Source: Tissierella simiarum
Lineage (GTDB): Bacteria; Bacillota; Clostridia; Tissierellales; Tissierellaceae
DNA: 64,000 nucleotides
Reading direction: 5' to 3'
Assembly: GCF_018917865.1 (NCBI RefSeq)
Contig: NZ_JAHLPM010000009.1
Coordinates: 1-64,000, forward strand
Every line of letters starts with the position of its first letter. The first letter of the stretch is position 1. Below, piece after piece: positions 60,076 to 64,000 of this stretch. A model generated the notes under the pieces. The model was not told where the DNA came from and made no database searches. It saw nothing but the letters and a program-made list of their open reading frames with translations. Position numbers and translations under genes: made by a program.

Positions 60076-61488
60076 TTATCTTCTTTTTCTCGGTGGTGCT
60101 ATATGAATTGCTTGGTCTTCTAATCCTAATACCGCCTCATAAAAAGCTTCACTAAGAGTTGGATGAGCATGTATTGTCCTTATTATACTTTGAATATCTA
60201 AATCGTTAGATATAGCTAACGCTCCCTCATGAATTAAATCATTAGCGTGAGGTCCGAGTATATGTACTCCTAAGACTTTATTATCTTCTTTACTAGACAA
60301 GACTTTTATAATACCTTCTCCTTCTCCTAAAGACAAAGCTTTCCCATTAGCTCCAAACATAAACTTGCTGGATTTGTAATTTACTCCTTTTTCTTTAAGC
60401 TGCTCTTCTGTTAAACCTACATGAGCGACTTCTGTCATAGTAAATACACAGTTTGGCCAAACATCTAGGTTAATATCTGGAGTAAGACCCATTATCTTTT
60501 CCATCACGTATACTCCTTGACTTGAAGCTACGTGGGCAAGCTGAATACCTTTACTATTAACATCTCCAATTGCATATATTCCTTCTATACTAGTTTCAAA
60601 ATCATCATTTACTTTGATTCCTTTATGATCATGGTCTACCCCAATTCCTTCTAGGTTAATGCCCTCAACTACAGGACCTCTACCTGAAGCAATAAGTACT
60701 TTATCTCCTACTACTTCTATTTCTTCATCTTTTTCCTTATATCTTGCTACGACTCTTAATTTTTTCCCCTCTTTAATTATTTCCTTAGCTCTAATATCTA
60801 CATAGGTTTCTATACCTTGTTTTTTAAGCATTGGAGTAAGCCGTCTTGAGATTTCTTTATCTGCATCCTTTAATATTCTTGATGCTAGTAGTATTACCTG
60901 TGAACCTAATTCCTGATAAATACTAGCAAACTCTAGCCCAATTACTCCTCCCCCTACTACAATTAAAGTTTCAGGGATTTCTTCCATTTCAAGTAAATCA
61001 TCACTAGTTATAACTCCTTCTAAGTCTACTCCTTTAGTTTCTGTCATCATCGGTTTAGACCCTGTAGCAATAACTATATTATCTACGGTGATTTCTTTAC
61101 TTCCACCATCTTTTAATTCAATAGAAACCGTATTTTTATCTTTTAAAGTAGCTGTTCCAGAAATAAATTCAATATTTTTATAAGAAGATATAAGTTTTTC
61201 AATACCACTAACAAGGGTGCTTACTACTTCATTTTTCCTTTCTTGCAATGCCCTTCCGCTCATTTTAAATCCATCTACTTGAATACCAAATTCCTCTGAC
61301 CTTCTTAAAGTAGACATGATTTCTGCATTTCTAAAATAAGTTTTAGTAGGGATACAGCCTCGATTGAGGCATGTTCCCCCTACTTCTCTATTCTCTATTA
61401 GAAATATATTGGCACCTAATTGAGCTCCTCTTATAGCCGCTACATATCCTCCTGGTCCAGCTCCTATAACCGCTATATTTTTAGACAA
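60076..61488 (-). CDS. lpdA: Dihydrolipoyl dehydrogenase
   Basis: 470 residues from the TTG at 61488, placed 10 bp after the gcvPB stop with TAGGTG upstream; the longer frame to 61545 would overlap gcvPB by 47 bp. FAD motif VIGAGPGGYVAA, redox disulfide GGTCLNRGCIPTK, NAD motif VVGGGVIGLEFAS and the C-terminal HAHPTLSEAFYEA with the catalytic His-Glu pair. As the L-protein it reoxidises dihydrolipoyl-H protein with NAD+ in the glycine cleavage system; its place at the end of the gcv operon supports this role. Confidence 0.95.
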   Translation of the reverse strand: MSKNIAVIGAGPGGYVAAIRGAQLGANIFLIENREVGGTCLNRGCIPTKTYFRNAEIMSTLRRSEEFGIQVDGFKMSGRALQERKNEVVSTLVSGIEKLISSYKNIEFISGTATLKDKNTVSIELKDGGSKEITVDNIVIATGSKPMMTETKGVDLEGVITSDDLLEMEEIPETLIVVGGGVIGLEFASIYQELGSQVILLASRILKDADKEISRRLTPMLKKQGIETYVDIRAKEIIKEGKKLRVVARYKEKDEEIEVVGDKVLIASGRGPVVEGINLEGIGVDHDHKGIKVNDDFETSIEGIYAIGDVNSKGIQLAHVASSQGVYVMEKIMGLTPDINLDVWPNCVFTMTEVAHVGLTEEQLKEKGVNYKSSKFMFGANGKALSLGEGEGIIKVLSSKEDNKVLGVHILGPHANDLIHEGALAISNDLDIQSIIRTIHAHPTLSEAFYEAVLGLEDQAIHIAPPRKRR

Positions 61489-61498
61489 ATGGTTACAC

Positions 61499-62953
61499 CT
61501 ACCCTTCGTATTTAAGTACAGGATTTCTTGCTGCTTTTGTTTCATCAGGTCTTCTTACTATTGTGTTATGAGGTGCATCTTTTACTACTTGTGGATTTTC
61601 GCTAGATTCTTTAGAAATTTTAATCATAGCATCAATAAATTCATCAAGAGTTTCTTTACTTTCAGTCTCTGTTGGCTCAATCATTATTGCTTGGTTGATT
61701 ATCAATGGGAAATAAACTGTTGGTGGATGATAGCCATGGTCAAGTAATCTCTTGGCTATATCTAGTGTAGTTACTTCAGATAAAGTGTCTTTTAATCCAC
61801 CTAATACAAACTCATGTTTAAATAGAGTATCTATTGGTAAATAATAATATTCTTTTAATTTATTAGCCATATAATTGGCATTTAAAACAGCCATCTCACT
61901 AGCTTTCTTTAGTCCATCACTACCCATTGTAAGGATATAGGTATAAGCTCTAACCAATATACCAAAATGTCCATAGAAATCTTTAACTTTACCTATAGTG
62001 TTTGGTACATCGTAATCTAGATAATATCTATCTTCATCTTTGTTTACTAATGGAACTGGTAGAAATTCCATAAGATGTTTCTTTACTCCAATAGGCCCTG
62101 ATCCAGGTCCTCCACCACCATGGGGTGTAGAGAAAGTCTTATGAATATTAAAGTGAACTACGTCAAAACCCATATCTCCAGGTCTTGCATGACCAAGGAT
62201 AGCGTTTGCATTGGCTCCATCATAATATAATTGACCACCTGCATCATGAACAATCTTAGCTATCTCTTTAATATCTTTTTCAAACAATCCTAAAGTATTT
62301 GGATTTGTAAGCATCAATCCTGCTGTATCATCTCCAACTACAGCTTTTAATGATTCTAGGTCTACTAGACCATTTTTAGTTGATTTGACTTCTACTATAT
62401 CATATCCTGCCATTGCTGCTGTAGCTGGGTTTGTTCCATGAGCTGAATCTGGAACTATAATCTTAGTTCTCTTTGAATCTCCATTTTTTTCATGGTATGC
62501 TTTTATAACCATAATACCAGTTAATTCACCATGAGCTCCAGCTGCTGGTTGTAAACTCATTTTATCCATGCCTGCTATTTCAGCAAGTGCCTTGTCTAGC
62601 TCATACATTAATTGTAGTGAACCCTGAATACAGCCCTCCATTTGATATGGATGAATATTTGCAAAGCCATCCATTCTTGCTGTATCCTCGTTAATCTTTG
62701 GATTATATTTCATTGTACATGATCCTAATGGATAAAATCCAGTATCTACACCATAGTTTTTATGTGATAGATTTGTATAATGTCTAATTACATCAACTTC
62801 AGATACTTCTGGAAAATCAAGTTCAGTGTCACTTAAAAATTCTTCTGGAATAAAACTCTTTATACATTTATCTTCTACATCTAAAGCTGGAAGATTATAA
62901 GCTTTTCTTCCTGGCTTAGATACCTCGAATATTAGCTTATCATATTTTCTCAT
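61499..62953 (-). CDS. gcvPB: Glycine dehydrogenase (decarboxylating) subunit 2
   Basis: 484 residues, the C-terminal half of split P-protein. The PLP lysine is in [20 protein letters not shown]. Other conserved parts: [40 protein letters not shown] and [11 protein letters not shown]. With GcvPA it decarboxylates glycine and loads the aminomethyl group onto the H-protein lipoyl arm. It overlaps gcvPA by 4 bp (ATGA) and is followed by lpdA. Confidence 0.96.
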   Translation of the reverse strand: MRKYDKLIFEVSKPGRKAYNLPALDVEDKCIKSFIPEEFLSDTELDFPEVSEVDVIRHYTNLSHKNYGVDTGFYPLGSCTMKYNPKINEDTARMDGFANIHPYQMEGCIQGSLQLMYELDKALAEIAGMDKMSLQPAAGAHGELTGIMVIKAYHEKNGDSKRTKIIVPDSAHGTNPATAAMAGYDIVEVKSTKNGLVDLESLKAVVGDDTAGLMLTNPNTLGLFEKDIKEIAKIVHDAGGQLYYDGANANAILGHARPGDMGFDVVHFNIHKTFSTPHGGGGPGSGPIGVKKHLMEFLPVPLVNKDEDRYYLDYDVPNTIGKVKDFYGHFGILVRAYTYILTMGSDGLKKASEMAVLNANYMANKLKEYYYLPIDTLFKHEFVLGGLKDTLSEVTTLDIAKRLLDHGYHPPTVYFPLIINQAIMIEPTETESKETLDEFIDAMIKISKESSENPQVVKDAPHNTIVRRPDETKAARNPVLKYEG

Positions 62954-64000
62954 TTTATCCCCTCCAATACACTACTTAATTTATCTATTTCATCTTTAGT
63001 CCTCTTTTCTGTTACTGCATATAGGATAGAGTTTTTAAATTGGGGATAATCTTTACCTAGGTGATATCCACCTATAATATTTTCTTTTCTTAACTTGATA
63101 TTTATATTTTCAGCATCTATATCAGAAGTAATGGCAAATTCTTTAAAGAATGGCTTATTGAAAAGAGGTTTATATTTGCCAGACTTAGTAAGTTCTTCAA
63201 AGGCATAATGAGCTTTCTTTGTACTTTGCATAGCAACTTCTTTAAGTCCTTCTTTACCCATGGTAACCATATAAATAGTTGCTGCAAGGGCGTTTAGTCC
63301 TTGATTTGAGCAAATATTGGAAGTGGCTTTTTCTCTTCTAATATGCTGCTCCCTAGCTGTAAGAGTAAGTACATAGGATCTCTTTCCATCCTTATCCTCT
63401 GTTTCTCCTACTATTCTACCAGGTAACTTCCTCATATAGCCTTTTTTAGCAGCCATAAATCCTAGATATGGTCCACCAAATGATAACGGTATACCCATTC
63501 CTTGCGCCTCTCCTACAACTACGTCTACACCTAAGTCTCCAGGTCTTTTTAAAATAGCTAGTGATATAGGATCAACTGAAGCTATGAAAGAAGCTTTTTT
63601 AACCTTATGAGCAATCTCGGAAGTTGCTTTTAAATCTTCGATTATACCAAAGAAGTTTGGACTTTGGACTATAACTGCTGCAGTGTTATTGTTCATTAGC
63701 TTATCTAATGCTTCTAAATCAGTAACTCCATCTTTCATATCTACTTCAATAACTTTTAAGTTTTGAATATGAGCATAAGTCTCAAGAATTTGTCTTGTTT
63801 CTGGTCTTACTGTCTTTGAAACTATTATTTCATCTTTCTTAGCCATTGCAGCCGCCATTAAAGCAGCCTCAACAACAGCTGTACCGCCATCATATAACGA
63901 AGCATTTGCAACATCCATTCCAGTTAATCTACATAAAAGTGTCTGGAATTCAAATATATATTGTAATGTTCCTTGGCTAATCTCTGGTTGATATGGAGTA
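62950..64000 (-). CDS. gcvPA: Glycine dehydrogenase (decarboxylating) subunit 1, partial
   Basis: 350 codons of the N-terminal half of split P-protein; the start lies beyond the window end. The frame is open to base 63999, beginning [20 protein letters not shown], and the family usually has roughly 90-100 more residues before this. An internal ATG at 63918 is not the start, since homology continues upstream. Conserved parts: [29 protein letters not shown] and [15 protein letters not shown]. It forms a heterotetramer with GcvPB. gcvT and gcvH are expected just outside the window. Confidence 0.95.
   Translation of the reverse strand, partial: TPYQPEISQGTLQYIFEFQTLLCRLTGMDVANASLYDGGTAVVEAALMAAAMAKKDEIIVSKTVRPETRQILETYAHIQNLKVIEVDMKDGVTDLEALDKLMNNNTAAVIVQSPNFFGIIEDLKATSEIAHKVKKASFIASVDPISLAILKRPGDLGVDVVVGEAQGMGIPLSFGGPYLGFMAAKKGYMRKLPGRIVGETEDKDGKRSYVLTLTAREQHIRREKATSNICSNQGLNALAATIYMVTMGKEGLKEVAMQSTKKAHYAFEELTKSGKYKPLFNKPFFKEFAITSDIDAENINIKLRKENIIGGYHLGKDYPQFKNSILYAVTEKRTKDEIDKLSSVLEGIK

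Noticed and set aside
1-64000. tRNA, rRNA, prophage or complete insertion sequence
   Set aside because: None was recognised on either strand; the only mobile trace is the transposase relic at 52464-52714.

Overview
The window is AT-rich DNA from an anaerobic, spore-forming, amino-acid-fermenting member of the Clostridia. I infer something close to the Tissierellales, but no rRNA or other taxonomic marker is present to settle it. Spore genes (alpha/beta SASP, CotJA/B/C, two CsxC-like exosporium-type proteins), ferredoxin-linked 2-oxoacid oxidation with butyrate kinases, rubrerythrin, a glycine cleavage system with split P-protein, and strong GGAGG ribosome binding sites all fit. I saw no rRNA, tRNA, CRISPR array, prophage or complete insertion sequence. 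The only mobile-element trace is a decayed IS1595-type transposase tail at 52.5-52.7 kb.

Layout. 0-2.6 kb: a truncated and a complete copy of a tandem spore-surface gene; the complete one carries 22 repeats of 14 residues. 2.7-11.2 kb (minus strand): one apparent transcription unit reading cdaA-cdaR (c-di-AMP synthesis), buk-ptb-buk, a P-loop ATPase and a four-subunit 2-oxoacid:ferredoxin oxidoreductase. The metabolic part would turn branched-chain 2-oxoacids into acyl-CoA, acyl-phosphate, then acid plus ATP. 11.3-16.9 kb: CapA-like phosphoesterase, PrsW protease, PTS enzyme I and HPr, DUF5317 protein, rubrerythrin. 16.9-23.6 kb: a four-domain CoA-disulfide reductase/rhodanese/TusA/DsrE protein with an ArsR regulator, the cotJ operon, and feoAB. 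23.5-27 kb: a sodium-pump decarboxylase beta subunit with an overlooked 34-residue gamma-like peptide, dapF, and lysA, which has a near-consensus sigma-54 promoter upstream. 27.4-37.5 kb: SASP, ferritin, L,D-transpeptidase, flavin reductase, DUF4230, an amino acid/dicarboxylate symporter, Crp/Fnr regulator, DUF421, a YedE-TusA-DUF3343 selenium-type cassette, and an FAD dehydrogenase.

37.5-41.5 kb holds the most striking element. A promoter, a 33-codon leader ORF and two intrinsic terminators, with arms that can pair with each other instead, precede a heterodimeric ABC exporter; this looks like a ribosome-controlled attenuator. 41.5-52.7 kb: permease, serine hydrolase, pyridoxamine-oxidase-like protein, PAP2 phosphatase, M42 peptidase, and a MATE exporter behind a Fur-type box and an ABC-exporter remnant. 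Next come an unusually short sigma-54 AAA+ protein and a YitT membrane protein behind a cobalamin riboswitch, then an AraC regulator behind a second Fur-type box and an alpha/beta hydrolase.

52.7-59.4 kb is a metal (most likely zinc) homeostasis locus: znuA-znuC-znuB, a Zur-like Fur regulator, a CobW-type GTPase, a fusion of a CobW-type domain to a membrane permease, and a TIGR03943 protein. Upstream of znuA are a palindromic operator candidate and a short, self-terminated structured RNA. The window ends in the glycine cleavage genes gcvPA (cut by the window end)-gcvPB-lpdA.

Several coding starts were moved to codons directly downstream of strong ribosome binding sites; each entry gives the reason. 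Family assignments come from recognising motifs and were not confirmed by database searches.
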